Below are positions 43,625 to 53,955 of a stretch of 61,203 nucleotides of DNA, piece by piece; the stretch's first letter is position 1; each line of letters begins with the position of its first letter. Origin of the DNA: JBOCEF01 sp047610385 (GTDB lineage Bacteria; Pseudomonadota; Alphaproteobacteria; Rhodobacterales; Rhodobacteraceae); assembly GCA_047610385.1 (NCBI GenBank), contig JBLGAC010000022.1, positions 1 through 61,203 on the forward strand, given 5' to 3'. Made by a program: the position numbers and the translations under genes. Under the pieces are notes generated by a model that was not told where the DNA came from, made no database searches, and worked only from the letters and a program-made list of their open reading frames with translations.

Positions 43625-45001
43625 ATGACCGCCATCGACATGGCCGCCAAGGCCCGCGCCGCCCGCACCCGGCGCCTGTTAGAGGGCCCGATCAAGCCGA
43701 CGCTGGCGCGGCTCGCGGCGCCCAACGTGCTGGCCATGGTGGTGATGGCGGCCATGAGCATTGCCGAAGGCGCCTTCGCAGGCGCGCTCGGGCTTGATGC
43801 GCTGGCCGGGCTGGCGCTGGTGTTCCCCTTTGTGATGCTGGTGCAGATGCTGTCGGCAGGGTCTTTTGGCGGCGCAATATCCGCCGCCGTCGCCCGCGCG
43901 CTGGGCGCCGGACAGCCAGAGCGCGCCGCGCGGCTGGCGCTGCATGCCGGGCTGATCGCGCTGGCGGCGGCGGGGCTGTCGGCAGCGCTGATGATCAGTT
44001 TTGGCCCGACCATCTTTGCGCTGCTGGGCGGGTCCGGGGCGGCGCTGGACGGCGCGGTGGCCTATGCCTCGGTGTTCTTTCCGGGATGTGCCGCGCTGTG
44101 GCTGTGCCACGCGGCGCTGTCGGTGATCCGCGGGTCGGGAAACATGGCCGTGCCGTCGCTGATGCTGCTGATCGTGTCGGCGGCGTCCATTCCGCTGTCG
44201 GGCGCGCTGGGACTGGGCTGGGGGCCGTTTCCGCGGCTGGGCATGGCCGGGCTGGCCGCGGGCCTGATCTGCGCCTTCTCCATCGGTGCGGTGGTTGCGG
44301 TGGGCTGGGTGGCGTTCGGGCGCGCCGGGCTGGCGATCGCCGCGGTGCCGCGCCGCCTGTCGGGGGCGCTGTTTGGCGCGATCCTCAGGACCGGGCTGAT
44401 CGCGTCACTGTCGGCCACCCAGGCAGTGATCACCGTGGTGGCGATGGTCGCGCTGGTCGGGAATTTCGGGCCTGAGGCGTTGGCGGGCTATGGCCTTGCC
44501 GCGCGGCTTGAATTTCTGATGGTGCCAGTGGTGTTTGGCATCGGCGCGGCGATGACCGCGATGGTCGGTGCCAATATCGGCGCGGGCGCACGGGCGCGGG
44601 CGGTGGCCATCGCGTGGACCGGATCAATCGCGGCTGCATTGCTGGTGGGCGGCGTTGGCCTGCTGTTCAGCATCTGGCCCGAGGGCTGGCTGGGCCTGTT
44701 TCTAGGCCCCGACGCCGAGGGCGCGCGCGCCGCCGGACAGGCATATTTCCGCATCGCCGCGCCGTGCTACGCATTCTTTGCGCTGGGCCAAGCGATCTAT
44801 TTCGCCTCGCAGGGTGCCGGGCGCATGGCCTGGCCAGTGGCGGCGGGCTTTGTGCGCATGGTGGTTGCGGTGGGCGGCGGCATTGTGCTGACCCGCACCC
44901 CCGAGGCCGGGATCGAAAGCGTCTTCATCGCCATCGCCGCGGGGATGCTGTGCTATGGCGCGGTCAGCGCGCTGTGGCTGCGGCTAAGCGGTTGGCGCTG
45001 A
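43625..45001 (+). CDS. MATE-family multidrug/metabolite exporter
   Basis: A 458-residue membrane protein with about twelve hydrophobic segments arranged as two similar halves. MATE features include LARLAAPNVLAMVVMAAMSI in TM1, the GAISAAVARALGAGQ motif near residue 85, and its second-half counterpart AMTAMVGANIGAG. MATE proteins export drugs, dyes or metabolites using Na+ or H+ gradients. It is a single gene, upstream of a decayed transporter. Confidence 0.88.
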   Translation: MTAIDMAAKARAARTRRLLEGPIKPTLARLAAPNVLAMVVMAAMSIAEGAFAGALGLDALAGLALVFPFVMLVQMLSAGSFGGAISAAVARALGAGQPERAARLALHAGLIALAAAGLSAALMISFGPTIFALLGGSGAALDGAVAYASVFFPGCAALWLCHAALSVIRGSGNMAVPSLMLLIVSAASIPLSGALGLGWGPFPRLGMAGLAAGLICAFSIGAVVAVGWVAFGRAGLAIAAVPRRLSGALFGAILRTGLIASLSATQAVITVVAMVALVGNFGPEALAGYGLAARLEFLMVPVVFGIGAAMTAMVGANIGAGARARAVAIAWTGSIAAALLVGGVGLLFSIWPEGWLGLFLGPDAEGARAAGQAYFRIAAPCYAFFALGQAIYFASQGAGRMAWPVAAGFVRMVVAVGGGIVLTRTPEAGIESVFIAIAAGMLCYGAVSALWLRLSGWR

Positions 45002-45051
45002 CGCCCAGCCAAGGCTCCTGAACACGCCTGCGTTTTCGGGAGCCTTGCTTG

Positions 45052-45435
45052 ATGACCCGCAACACCGGGCTCGCCACTGGCGCGCTGCTTGCCGCAGCGC
45101 AATTGCCGTCAGCCCGGACTGAAATTTCGTGGTGACGGGCCAATGGTCCGATCCCGTACTACAACATCGACGCTCTGGCCAAAGCGGGCGTCCAGCCCCC
45201 CAAAACCTGGGAGGAGTACGAGCCCGTCGCGCCAAAGATCAAAGCCCATTTCACCGCCATAAAAAAATGGGCGGATGAAGGTCTATGCAAATAGTATGGC
45301 GCTGGCTGGTCTGCCAACCAGACCCCGTTCGAAAAAGGCGAAGCTGCGATGTGGATGGGGTCGTCAGGGTCGCTTGGCAGTCTGACAAAGTCGATGACGG
45401 TGCCGCGCTGTGGGCCATATCCGGCAAACCGGATG
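45052..45435 (+). pseudogene. ugpB: UgpB-like glycerol-3-phosphate binding protein relic
   Basis: Pieces of an ABC substrate-binding protein of UgpB type remain in order. There is a signal-peptide-like start (MTRNTGLATGALLAAAQL, then EISWW before a stop) and, after a large deletion, IPYYNIDALAKAGVQPPKTW. After another deletion come FTAIKKWADEGLCK, a TAG, and TPFEKGEAAMWMGSSGSLGS. About two thirds of the gene is missing and the rest is in several frames. Confidence 0.72.
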
Positions 45436-45439
45436 CACC

Positions 45440-45935
45440 GCATTTGCGGCAATAAAAGCCCAGTTCAAGGGGTCCGCGATCTTCACCGCTGCGGAGACAT
45501 TCTTTTCCCTGGCCTCGGCGCTGGCGCTGGCGGTGGCGCTGGCGGTGTCCACCGTCGTGGGGCTGATGGGTGGGATGCTGTTTGACCAGCATATCGGCCC
45601 GATTTCGGGCTTTGTGCGCGCGCTGGGATGGGATTTCATCCTTGGCGTCAGCTACAACGACACCGGTGCGGCGATGATCACGGTGGCGACGTCGAAGCAG
45701 ATCCCGGTCAACTTCATCTTTTTCCTGTCAGGCCTTCAAAGCATCCCGAATCCGTTAGAGGCGTCGCGCCTCGATTGCCGGTCACCTGCGCGGTGGGTCT
45801 GGACGGTGGGTCTGGACGGTGTCGTTTTTGTTGCTGGCACCGACCAGTTTTTTTCTGCTGATCATCAACATCACCTACGCGCTGCTGGAAACCTTCGGTC
45901 TGATCAACGTGACTTTGAAGGGAGAGTTGGGCAAT
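45440..45935 (+). pseudogene. ugpA: UgpA-like permease relic
   Basis: One frame reads AIFTAAETFFSLASALALAVALA, then IGPISGFVRALGWDF and KQIPVNFIFFLSGLQSIP, the EAA-loop approach of a UgpA permease; it then shifts frame to LLLAPTSFFLLIINITYALLETFGLI. Internal segments are lost and the end dissolves into an A/T repeat. It is non-functional. Confidence 0.75.
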
Positions 45936-45942
45936 TATTATT

Positions 45943-45966
45943 TTTATATATTTATATATTTATATA
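45943..45966 (+). repeat. Three exact copies of TTTATATA
   Basis: The octamer TTTATATA occurs three times in tandem inside a 35-bp pure A/T block (about 45936-45970), conspicuous in a GC-rich sequence. It sits exactly where the ugpA relic ends. Confidence 0.85.
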
Positions 45967-46079
45967 TTATGCCGTCATACGAAGTGATGCAGTCGCTGCT
46001 GCTGCCGAACACTTGACCGGGGTTTGATCTTGCCGCCGATTGCATCCGCAAGCCGCTAAGGTTTCTGTGAGGCATCCTG

Positions 46080-46337
46080 ATGCCGCTGTCACGCATCATG
46101 ATCGCGGCGACTTTCATCATCATGTTCGGGGGCACCTGGAACCAGTATCTGTGGCCCAGCTTGATGGCCCCTGAGGAAGGGTTCTTCACCCTGGTGCGCA
46201 GCATCAAGCAGATCATGCAGGTCTGGATCGGCGCAAGCATCCCCGATTTCAACGAGGCGCTGGCGCTTGCCATCCCCTCCATGGTGCTGGCCTTCTCGTG
46301 CATGTTCATCAAGGGCCTGATGGAGAGCGAGAAGTGA
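46080..46337 (+). pseudogene. ugpE: UgpE-like permease relic (C-terminal end)
   Basis: An 85-codon open frame is the C-terminus of a UgpE permease: PLSRIMIAATFIIMFGGTWN, then NQYLWPSLMAPEEGFFTLV and the end FIKGLMESEK. The first two thirds, with the EAA loop and most membrane helices, are missing. A short deletion before CMFIKGLM also removes the last helix start. Confidence 0.78.
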
Positions 46338-46460
46338 CCCCCAATATGTCGATCGAATGCGCTTTACCCACATATGACCGTGCGCGCGTGCCCCCGTGAC
46401 CCCGCCCGCCGATCAGGTATGATCCCACCAAAGCGCATTCATCAAGGAACGGCGGGCCGC

Positions 46461-47405
46461 ATGGCGAGGCACAACACCAGGCTGGACGACGCGGCGCGGG
46501 CCGGGTGGCTCTATTACATCGCCGGGAACACGCAGGATCAGATCGCGGCCAAGCTGGGCGTATCGCGCCAATCGGCGCAGCGACTGGTGGCGCTGGCGAT
46601 GTCCGAAGGGCTGGTGAAGGTGCGGATTGAACACCCCATCGCCCGGTGCCTTGATCTGGCAGACGCGCTGCGCGCCAAATTTGGGCTGAAATTTTGTGAG
46701 GTGGCACCATCGGACCCGGCCTCAACCTCCACCACCATCGGGGTGGCTGAAACCACCGCCCGCGCGATGGAACAGGCCCTGACCGCAACGCAGCCGGTGA
46801 TCATGGGCATCGGCACCGGGCGCACCTTGCGCGCCGCGGTGGAACAATTGCCTGAGATCAACTGCCCCCAGCACCGCGTCGTGTCCCTGACCGGCAACAT
46901 CGCGCCCGACGGGTCGGCCGCCTATTTCAACGTGGTCTTCACCATGGCTGATGCGGTGAAGGCGCCATCGTTTCCCATGCCGCTGCCAGTGATCGCATCA
47001 TCGGCCAACGAGCGGGACATGCTGCACCGGCAAAAGACCGTGCGTGCGACGCTGGACATGGCCGCCAAGGCGCAGATCACCTTTGTCGGCATCGGTGAGT
47101 TTGACGATGCCGCGCCGCTGTTCCAGGACGGATTTATCACCGCCGGAGAACTGGCTGAGATGCGCGCCATGGGTGCCGTCGGCGAAATCATCGGCTGGGC
47201 ATTTGATGCTGACGGCAAGCTGATCAAAGGCGGCGCCAATGACCGCGTTGCATCCGCCCCGATCCCGTCGCGGGACGCGGCGCTGGTGATCGCTGCGGCC
47301 ATGGGCAAACGCAAGCGCCCGGGCATTGCGGCGGCGATTCGCGGCGGGCTGGTCAACGGATTGATCACCGATGAGCTGACAGCGCTGGCGTTGCTCGCAA
47401 CTTAA
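46461..47405 (+). CDS. SorC/DeoR-type polyol-responsive transcriptional regulator
   Basis: A 314-residue SorC-family regulator, the size typical of the family. The N-terminal helix-turn-helix is ARAGWLYYIAGNTQDQIAA followed by KLGVSRQSAQRLVALAMSEG. The sugar-binding domain has MGIGTGRTLRAAVEQLP, FVGIGEFDDAAPL and the late GKRKRPGIAAAIRGG block. It precedes the polyol operon in the same direction and should be its regulator, responding to a sugar alcohol or ketose phosphate. ATG 46461 is chosen on length and on AAGGA upstream; the frame is open to 46374. Confidence 0.88.
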   Translation: MARHNTRLDDAARAGWLYYIAGNTQDQIAAKLGVSRQSAQRLVALAMSEGLVKVRIEHPIARCLDLADALRAKFGLKFCEVAPSDPASTSTTIGVAETTARAMEQALTATQPVIMGIGTGRTLRAAVEQLPEINCPQHRVVSLTGNIAPDGSAAYFNVVFTMADAVKAPSFPMPLPVIASSANERDMLHRQKTVRATLDMAAKAQITFVGIGEFDDAAPLFQDGFITAGELAEMRAMGAVGEIIGWAFDADGKLIKGGANDRVASAPIPSRDAALVIAAAMGKRKRPGIAAAIRGGLVNGLITDELTALALLAT

Positions 47406-47459
47406 CCGCCTGACCACACGTCAATTTTTAAGCACGAGGCGAAACACCGCATGTCGGCG

Positions 47460-47488
47460 TTGACATCGTGCTGCCGGCGAACGAACAT
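47460..47488 (+). promoter_or_regulatory. Candidate promoter of the polyol operon
   Basis: TTGACA (47460-47465) is a consensus -35 box, followed after 17 nt by GAACAT, a weak -10 box, about 65 nt before the smoE start. The spacing is ideal but the -10 is poor, as expected for an activated promoter. Confidence 0.4.
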
Positions 47489-47502
47489 CTGCCCAAGCCA
47501 AT

Positions 47503-47525
47503 GGCAATTGCCCACAACAGTTGCC
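47503..47525. promoter_or_regulatory. Candidate regulator-binding inverted repeat upstream of smoE
   Basis: GGCAATTG and CAGTTGCC form an inverted repeat (one mismatch) with a 7-nt spacer; the left arm itself lies in the palindrome GGCAATTGCC. It is just downstream of the candidate promoter, a good place for SorC-type regulator binding. Confidence 0.45.
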
Positions 47526-47552
47526 GCACCGGCTGAACGGGAGGAAACAACA

Positions 47553-48860
47553 ATGAAACTCAGCGGATGGCTGCTCGGCGCAGCGTCTCTTATGGCCATG
47601 GGCGTTGCCGTCCAGGCCGAAACCGTCACGATCGCCACCGTGAACAACGGCGACATGATCCGCATGCAAAAGCTTGCGAGCCATTTCACCGACGCAAACC
47701 CAGGCATCGATCTGGAATGGGTCGTGCTGGAAGAAAACGTCCTGCGCCAGCGGGTCACCACCGACATCGCCACCAAGGGCGGTCAGTATGATGTGATGAC
47801 CATCGGCACCTATGAGGTTCCGATCTGGTCCAAGCAAGGCTGGCTGCTGCCGCTGGAATTTGACGCGGCCTATGACGTGGGCGACCTGCTGCCCGCCATC
47901 GCCGGTGGTCTGTCGATGGATGGCAAGCTGTTCGCGGCACCGTTCTATGGCGAATCCTCGATGGTCATGTACCGCACCGACCTGATGAAGAAAGCCGGGC
48001 TGTCGATGCCCGACGCGCCCAGCTGGGACTTTATCGTCAAGGCCGCCAAGGCCATGACCGACAAGGAAAACGAGATTTACGGCATCTGCCTGCGCGGCAA
48101 GGCCGGTTGGGGCGAAAACATGGCCTTCCTGACGGCCATGTCCAACAGCTTTGGCGCCAAGTGGTTCGACATGGATTGGAACCCCCAGTTCGACAGCCCC
48201 GAATGGAAAGCCACCCTCACCACCTATCTTGATGTGATGGATGCAGCGGGCCCTCCGGGCGCGTCCTCAAACGGGTTCAATGAAAACCTGTCGCTGTTCC
48301 AGGCGGGCAAATGCGGCATGTGGATCGACGCCACCGTGGCGGCATCCTTCGTGACCAACCCCAAGGACAGCACTGTCGCGGACAAGGTCGGCTTTGCGCT
48401 GGCACCAGACAATGGTTTGGGCAAGCGGGGAAACTGGCTTTGGGCATGGTCGCTGGCGGTTCCAGCGGGCACGGAAAAGGCCGATGCAGCGGTCAAGTTC
48501 ATCGCTTGGGCGACGTCCAAGGACTATGCCGCCCTGGTCGCGTCCCAGGAAGGCTGGGCGAATGTGCCCCCGGGCACCCGCACCTCGCTTTATGAGAACG
48601 CGGAATACCTCGCCGCGGCGCCGTTCGCACAGATGACGCTCGACAGCATCAACGCCGCCGATCCGCAGAACCCGACCGTGGATCCGGTGCCGTATGTTGG
48701 CGTGCAGTTCGTCGCGATCCCTGAGTTTCAGGGCCTCGGCACTGCGGCTGGTCAGATGTTCTCAGCCGCGCTGGCCGGGTCGATGACCGCCGACGAAGCG
48801 CTGGCCGCGGCGCAAGCCCTGACGTTGCGTGAGATGAAAAAGGGCGGCTACATCAAGTAA
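47553..48860 (+). CDS. smoE: Polyol (sorbitol/mannitol) ABC transporter, substrate-binding protein
   Basis: A 435-residue family 1 solute-binding protein. The signal peptide is about residues 1-22 (LLGAASLMAMGVAVQAE). The mature part has the two-lobed extracellular sugar-binding pattern (AAPFYGESSMVMYRTDLMKKAG, LFQAGKCGMWIDATVAASF, and AWSLAVPAGTEKADAAVKFI). It is very similar in style to SmoE of the Rhodobacter sphaeroides polyol operon and binds sugar alcohols in the periplasm for the SmoFG permeases. GGGAGGAA precedes the ATG at 47553. A strong hairpin follows the stop. Confidence 0.92.
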   Translation: MKLSGWLLGAASLMAMGVAVQAETVTIATVNNGDMIRMQKLASHFTDANPGIDLEWVVLEENVLRQRVTTDIATKGGQYDVMTIGTYEVPIWSKQGWLLPLEFDAAYDVGDLLPAIAGGLSMDGKLFAAPFYGESSMVMYRTDLMKKAGLSMPDAPSWDFIVKAAKAMTDKENEIYGICLRGKAGWGENMAFLTAMSNSFGAKWFDMDWNPQFDSPEWKATLTTYLDVMDAAGPPGASSNGFNENLSLFQAGKCGMWIDATVAASFVTNPKDSTVADKVGFALAPDNGLGKRGNWLWAWSLAVPAGTEKADAAVKFIAWATSKDYAALVASQEGWANVPPGTRTSLYENAEYLAAAPFAQMTLDSINAADPQNPTVDPVPYVGVQFVAIPEFQGLGTAAGQMFSAALAGSMTADEALAAAQALTLREMKKGGYIK

Positions 48861-48870
48861 GCCGGTCCCA

Positions 48871-48909
48871 CCCCCCGCGCGCGTGCCGCTGCACGCCGCG
48901 GGGGGATTT
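48871..48909 (+). terminator. Hairpin with short T-run between smoE and smoF
   Basis: CCCCCCGCG pairs with CGCGGGGGG around a 17-nt loop that can itself fold, followed by ATTTTC. Inside an operon, this likely acts as a partial terminator and 3' shield, making binding protein mRNA exceed permease mRNA. Confidence 0.65.
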
Positions 48910-48946
48910 TCAGACCCCAATTTTTGCTTCCAAAGGAGCTGCTCCG

Positions 48947-49819
48947 ATGGCGACCGCACATTCCCGCGGTGCCGCGCGGCTGATGATATCGCCCGCGGTG
49001 CTGCTGCTGCTTGGCTGGATGGTGATCCCGCTCAGCATGACGATCTGGTTCTCGTTCCAGCGGTACAACTTGCTGATGCCGGGGATGGAGCAGTTCGCTG
49101 GCTTCGACAATTACAAATACTTCCTGACCGATCCGGCGTTTTTTGCAGCCCTCGGCAACACGTTGATGCTGGTGGTCGGGGTGCTGTTCATCACCATCAT
49201 CGGCGGGACTTTGCTGGCGCTGCTGCTGGACCAGCCGATCTGGGGCCAGGGCATCACCCGCATCCTGATCATCGCGCCGTTCTTCGTGATGCCAACGGTA
49301 TCCGCACTGGTGTGGAAAAATATGTTCATGAACCCGGTCAACGGCTTGTTCGCCTTTGCTGCCAAGGGGCTGGGGCTTGAGCCATTTGATTTTCTGGGCG
49401 CCGCGCCGCTGATGTCGATCATTCTGATCGTCGCGTGGCAGTGGCTGCCCTTTGCGACCTTGATCCTGCTGACCGCGCTGCAATCGTTGGACCGCGAACA
49501 GCTTGACGCGTCGGAGATGGACGGCGCCGGGGCCTTTTCGCGGTTTCGCCACATCATCATGCCGCACATGTCACGCGCTGTGACTGTGGTGATCCTGATT
49601 CAGATGATCTTTTTGCTGTCGGTCTTTGCGGAGATCCTGGTGACCACCAATGGCGGTCCCGGCTACGCGTCGACCAACATCGCCTACCTCGTCTATTCGC
49701 AAAGCCTGCTGCAATACGACGTTGGCGGCGGATCCGCGGGCGGCATCATCGCCGTCATTATTGCCAACATCGTTGCGATCTTCCTGATGCGGATGATCGG
49801 CAAAAACCTGGAGGCCTGA
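48947..49819 (+). CDS. smoF: Polyol ABC transporter permease 1
   Basis: A 290-residue inner-membrane permease of the MalF/UgpA type with six hydrophobic segments. The EAA loop that docks to the ATPase is EQLDASEMDGAGAFSRFRHI; MPTVSALVWKNMFMNPVNG and NGGPGYASTNIAYLVY are typical sequence. It starts 4 nt after AGGAGCTGCTCCG-type spacing and is followed by smoG with only 3 nt between, so the two subunits are coupled. Confidence 0.92.
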   Translation: MATAHSRGAARLMISPAVLLLLGWMVIPLSMTIWFSFQRYNLLMPGMEQFAGFDNYKYFLTDPAFFAALGNTLMLVVGVLFITIIGGTLLALLLDQPIWGQGITRILIIAPFFVMPTVSALVWKNMFMNPVNGLFAFAAKGLGLEPFDFLGAAPLMSIILIVAWQWLPFATLILLTALQSLDREQLDASEMDGAGAFSRFRHIIMPHMSRAVTVVILIQMIFLLSVFAEILVTTNGGPGYASTNIAYLVYSQSLLQYDVGGGSAGGIIAVIIANIVAIFLMRMIGKNLEA

Positions 49820-49822
49820 GGA

Positions 49823-50653
49823 ATGTCGCGCCAAGTCTCCACCACCCGCAAGACATTGATGACCGCACTGGCATGGACCCTCGCCATTGCGATCTTTTTC
49901 CCGATCCTGTGGACCTTTCTCACCAGCTTCAAATCTGAGGCTGAGGCCATCGCGTCGCCCCCCAGCTTTCTTGCGTTTGACTGGACCTTGGAGAATTACG
50001 CCGCAGTGCAGGAGCGGTCCAACTACTTTCGGCACTTCATGAATTCGGTGATCATCTCGCTCGGCTCCACGTTTTTGGGGCTGCTGATCGCGGTTCCGGC
50101 GGCCTGGGCAATGGCTTTTGTGCCCGGCAAGCACACCAAGAACGTGCTGATGTGGATGCTGTCCACTAAGATGCTGCCGCCCGTCGGCGTGCTGGTGCCG
50201 ATCTACCTGATCTTTCGCGACACCGGGCTTTTGGACACCCGAACCGGGCTGGTGATCGTGCTGACGCTGATCAACCTGCCGATCATCGTCTGGATGCTTT
50301 ACACCTATTTCAAAGAAATCCCCGCTGAGATCCTTGAGGCCGCACGCATGGACGGCGCGACTTTGTCCAAGGAAATCATCTATGTGCTGACGCCGATGGC
50401 GGTGCCGGGGATCGCGTCAACAATGCTGCTGAATGTGATCCTGGCGTGGAATGAGGCGTTCTGGACCCTCAACCTCACCGCGGCCAAAGCGGCACCACTG
50501 ACCGCGTTCATCGCCAGCTATTCCAGCCCCGAAGGCCTGTTCTACGCCAAGCTCAGCGCGGCATCGACCATGGCCATCGCCCCGATCCTCATCCTCGGCT
50601 GGTTCAGCCAAAAGCAACTTGTGCGCGGCCTGACGTTCGGCGCGGTGAAGTAA
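49823..50653 (+). CDS. smoG: Polyol ABC transporter permease 2
   Basis: A 276-residue MalG/UgpE-type permease with six membrane segments. The EAA loop is EILEAARMDGATLSKEIIYV. It ends in the usual QKQLVRGLTFGAVK tail. It forms a heterodimer with SmoF and is energised by SmoK, encoded 11 nt downstream. Confidence 0.92.
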   Translation: MSRQVSTTRKTLMTALAWTLAIAIFFPILWTFLTSFKSEAEAIASPPSFLAFDWTLENYAAVQERSNYFRHFMNSVIISLGSTFLGLLIAVPAAWAMAFVPGKHTKNVLMWMLSTKMLPPVGVLVPIYLIFRDTGLLDTRTGLVIVLTLINLPIIVWMLYTYFKEIPAEILEAARMDGATLSKEIIYVLTPMAVPGIASTMLLNVILAWNEAFWTLNLTAAKAAPLTAFIASYSSPEGLFYAKLSAASTMAIAPILILGWFSQKQLVRGLTFGAVK

Positions 50654-50664
50654 GGAGAACCGTC

Positions 50665-51659
<995 letters not shown>

Positions 51660-51663
<4 letters not shown>

Positions 51664-52427
51664 CCCGGCTGGCAGGCAAAACCGCGCTGATCACCGGCGC
51701 TGGTCGTGGCATCGGGCTGGCCTTTGCCGCCCGCTATATCGCTGAGGGCGCGCAGGTGGCCATCGCGGACATCGACCTTGCGGCGGCAGAACGCGCTGCT
51801 GCAAAGATCGGCGCGATTGCGGTCAGGATGGATGTGTCGGACCAGCCCTCAATCGACGCGGCAGTGGCGTATGTTGACGATCATTTTGGCGGCATCGACA
51901 TCCTGATCAACAATGCCGCCTTGTTCGATCTGGCGCCCATCACCGAAATCACCCGCGAAAGCTTTGACACGCTGTTCGCGGTGAACGTGGCGGGCACGCT
52001 TTTCACCATGCAGGCGGTGGCCAAGGCCATGATCGCGCGCGGGCGCGGCGGGCGGATCATCAACATGGCATCGCAAGCCGGGCGGCGCGGCGAGGCGCTG
52101 GTCGGCGTTTACTGCGCCACCAAGGCGGCGGTGATCAGCCTGACCCAATCGGCGGGTCTGGGGCTGATCGCGCATGGCATCAACGTCAACGCCATCGCGC
52201 CCGGCGTGGTGGACGGCAAACATTGGGACCATGTGGACGCGCTGTTCGCCGCAGCGATGGGCCTCGCCCCCGGCGAAAAAAGGGCCGCAGTGGGCGCCGC
52301 CGTCCCATACGGGCGCATGGGCGTGCCTGAGGATCTGACCGGCATGGCCGTGTTCCTCGCCAGCCCCGACGCCGAATACATCGTCGCGCAGACCTACAAT
52401 GTCGATGGCGGCAACTGGATGAACTGA
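51660..52427 (+). CDS. smoS: Sorbitol dehydrogenase (short-chain, L-iditol 2-dehydrogenase type)
   Basis: A 255-residue classical SDR that oxidises sorbitol to fructose and galactitol-like polyols with NAD. Cofactor motif TGAGRGIG, NNAA at the adenine site, catalytic serine in NMASQAG and the Y-x-x-x-K motif YCATK; the C-terminus NVDGGNWMN is typical of the R. sphaeroides enzyme group. It begins with GTG at 51660 overlapping the smoK stop (GTGA). Confidence 0.9.
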
Positions 52428-52476
52428 GGGAGCACGGTGCCCAAGGCGCCACCCCTTTGCTGAAAGGCGACCCGAG

Positions 52477-53955
52477 ATGATCACCAAACTGTCCGCCAAA
52501 ACGCTGCCCCAGATCGCTGCGACCGTCGCGATCCCGACCTATGACCGCACCGCGCTGACCCCCGGCATTGTGCATTTTGGCGTGGGCAATTTTCACCGCG
52601 CGCATCAGGCGGTGTATCTGGATGCGCTGCTGAACAAGGGGCTGGGCCGGGATTGGGCGCTGCTGGGCGCCGGGGTGTTGCCGTCAGACGCAGCGATGCG
52701 CGACCTGCTGGCAGGCCAGGATTTTCTGACCACGGTGGTGGCGCAATCGGCAAACGCCAGCGCAGCCCGCGTCACCGGCCCGATGATCGGCTTTCTGCCG
52801 GTCGGCGAGCCGTATGGGACCATCATCGCGCTGACCGATCCGGCCATCCGCATCGTGTCGCTGACCATCACTGAGGGCGGCTATTGCATTGATCCGGCCA
52901 CCGGCGCCTTCAACCCCGGCCATCCGGCAATGGTGGCGGACGCGGGCCGCCCCGACACGCCCCGATCGGTGTTCGGCCTGATCGCGGCGGGCCTGCGGGC
53001 GCGCCGGGCCAAGGGCATCCCTGCCTTCACGGTCATGTCATGCGACAACATTCCCCATAACGGCCATGTCGCGCGCGACGCGGTGGCGGGGCTCGCGCGT
53101 CTGTGGGATCCGGCATTGGGCGACTGGATCGCCGCCAATGTCGCGTTTCCGTCGGGCATGGTGGACCGGATCACCCCCGCCACCTCAGACCGCGAACGCG
53201 CCATGTTGCGCGATGATTTCGCCATTGAGGACGCCTTTCCGGTGTTCTGTGAGGATTTCAGCCAATGGGTGCTTGAGGACAATTTTCCCGCCGGGCGCCC
53301 GCCTTTGCAAGATGTCGGCGTTCAGTTCGTCCCCGACGTCACACCTTTTGAGCTGATGAAGATCCGCATCCTGAACGGTGGGCATGCGATCATCGCGTAT
53401 CCCGCCGGGCTGATGGACATCGAATATGTCCATGACGCCATGGCCAACCCGCTGATCGACGCCTTCGTGACCAAGCTTGAGGGCACTGAAATCATCCCCA
53501 CCGTCCCCGCCCCGCCGGGCATGGTGCTGGCCGATTATTTCCAGACCGTGCGCGCGCGCTTCGCCAACCCCAAGATCGGCGACACGGTGCGGCGGTTGTG
53601 CTTTGACGGGTCAAACCGGCAGCCAAAATTCATCATCCCCACCATCACCGATCGGCTGGCAGCGGGCCTCGATGCGGCGGGGCTGGCGTTGGAATCGGCG
53701 CTGTGGTGCCGCTATTGCGCCGGGATCACCGACAGCGGCGCGGTGATCGCGCCCAACGATCCCGACTGGGACCGGCTGACCGATGTGGCGCAGGCCGCGC
53801 GCCATAATCCCGCGCAATGGCTGGCCATGACCGATATTTACGGTGATCTGAGCACCGATCCCGCCTTCAAGGCCGCCTTTGCCAACGCCCTGAACGCCCT
53901 GTGGATGGACGGGGCCGAGGCGGTATTGAAACGCTATCTTGCCGGGACGCTTTGA
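52477..53955 (+). CDS. mtlK: Mannitol 2-dehydrogenase (polyol-specific long-chain dehydrogenase)
   Basis: A 492-residue PSLDR enzyme that oxidises D-mannitol to fructose, and often D-arabitol to xylulose, with NAD. The N-terminal HFGVGNFHRAHQAVYLD motif binds NAD. The catalytic lysine, asparagine and histidine are in LMKIRILNGGHAIIAY (K-x4-N-x2-H), all present. Size matches the Pseudomonas and Rhodobacter enzymes. The start at 52477 follows AAAGGCGACCCGAG; the stop overlaps a TTG start of the next gene. Confidence 0.93.
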   Translation: MITKLSAKTLPQIAATVAIPTYDRTALTPGIVHFGVGNFHRAHQAVYLDALLNKGLGRDWALLGAGVLPSDAAMRDLLAGQDFLTTVVAQSANASAARVTGPMIGFLPVGEPYGTIIALTDPAIRIVSLTITEGGYCIDPATGAFNPGHPAMVADAGRPDTPRSVFGLIAAGLRARRAKGIPAFTVMSCDNIPHNGHVARDAVAGLARLWDPALGDWIAANVAFPSGMVDRITPATSDRERAMLRDDFAIEDAFPVFCEDFSQWVLEDNFPAGRPPLQDVGVQFVPDVTPFELMKIRILNGGHAIIAYPAGLMDIEYVHDAMANPLIDAFVTKLEGTEIIPTVPAPPGMVLADYFQTVRARFANPKIGDTVRRLCFDGSNRQPKFIIPTITDRLAAGLDAAGLALESALWCRYCAGITDSGAVIAPNDPDWDRLTDVAQAARHNPAQWLAMTDIYGDLSTDPAFKAAFANALNALWMDGAEAVLKRYLAGTL

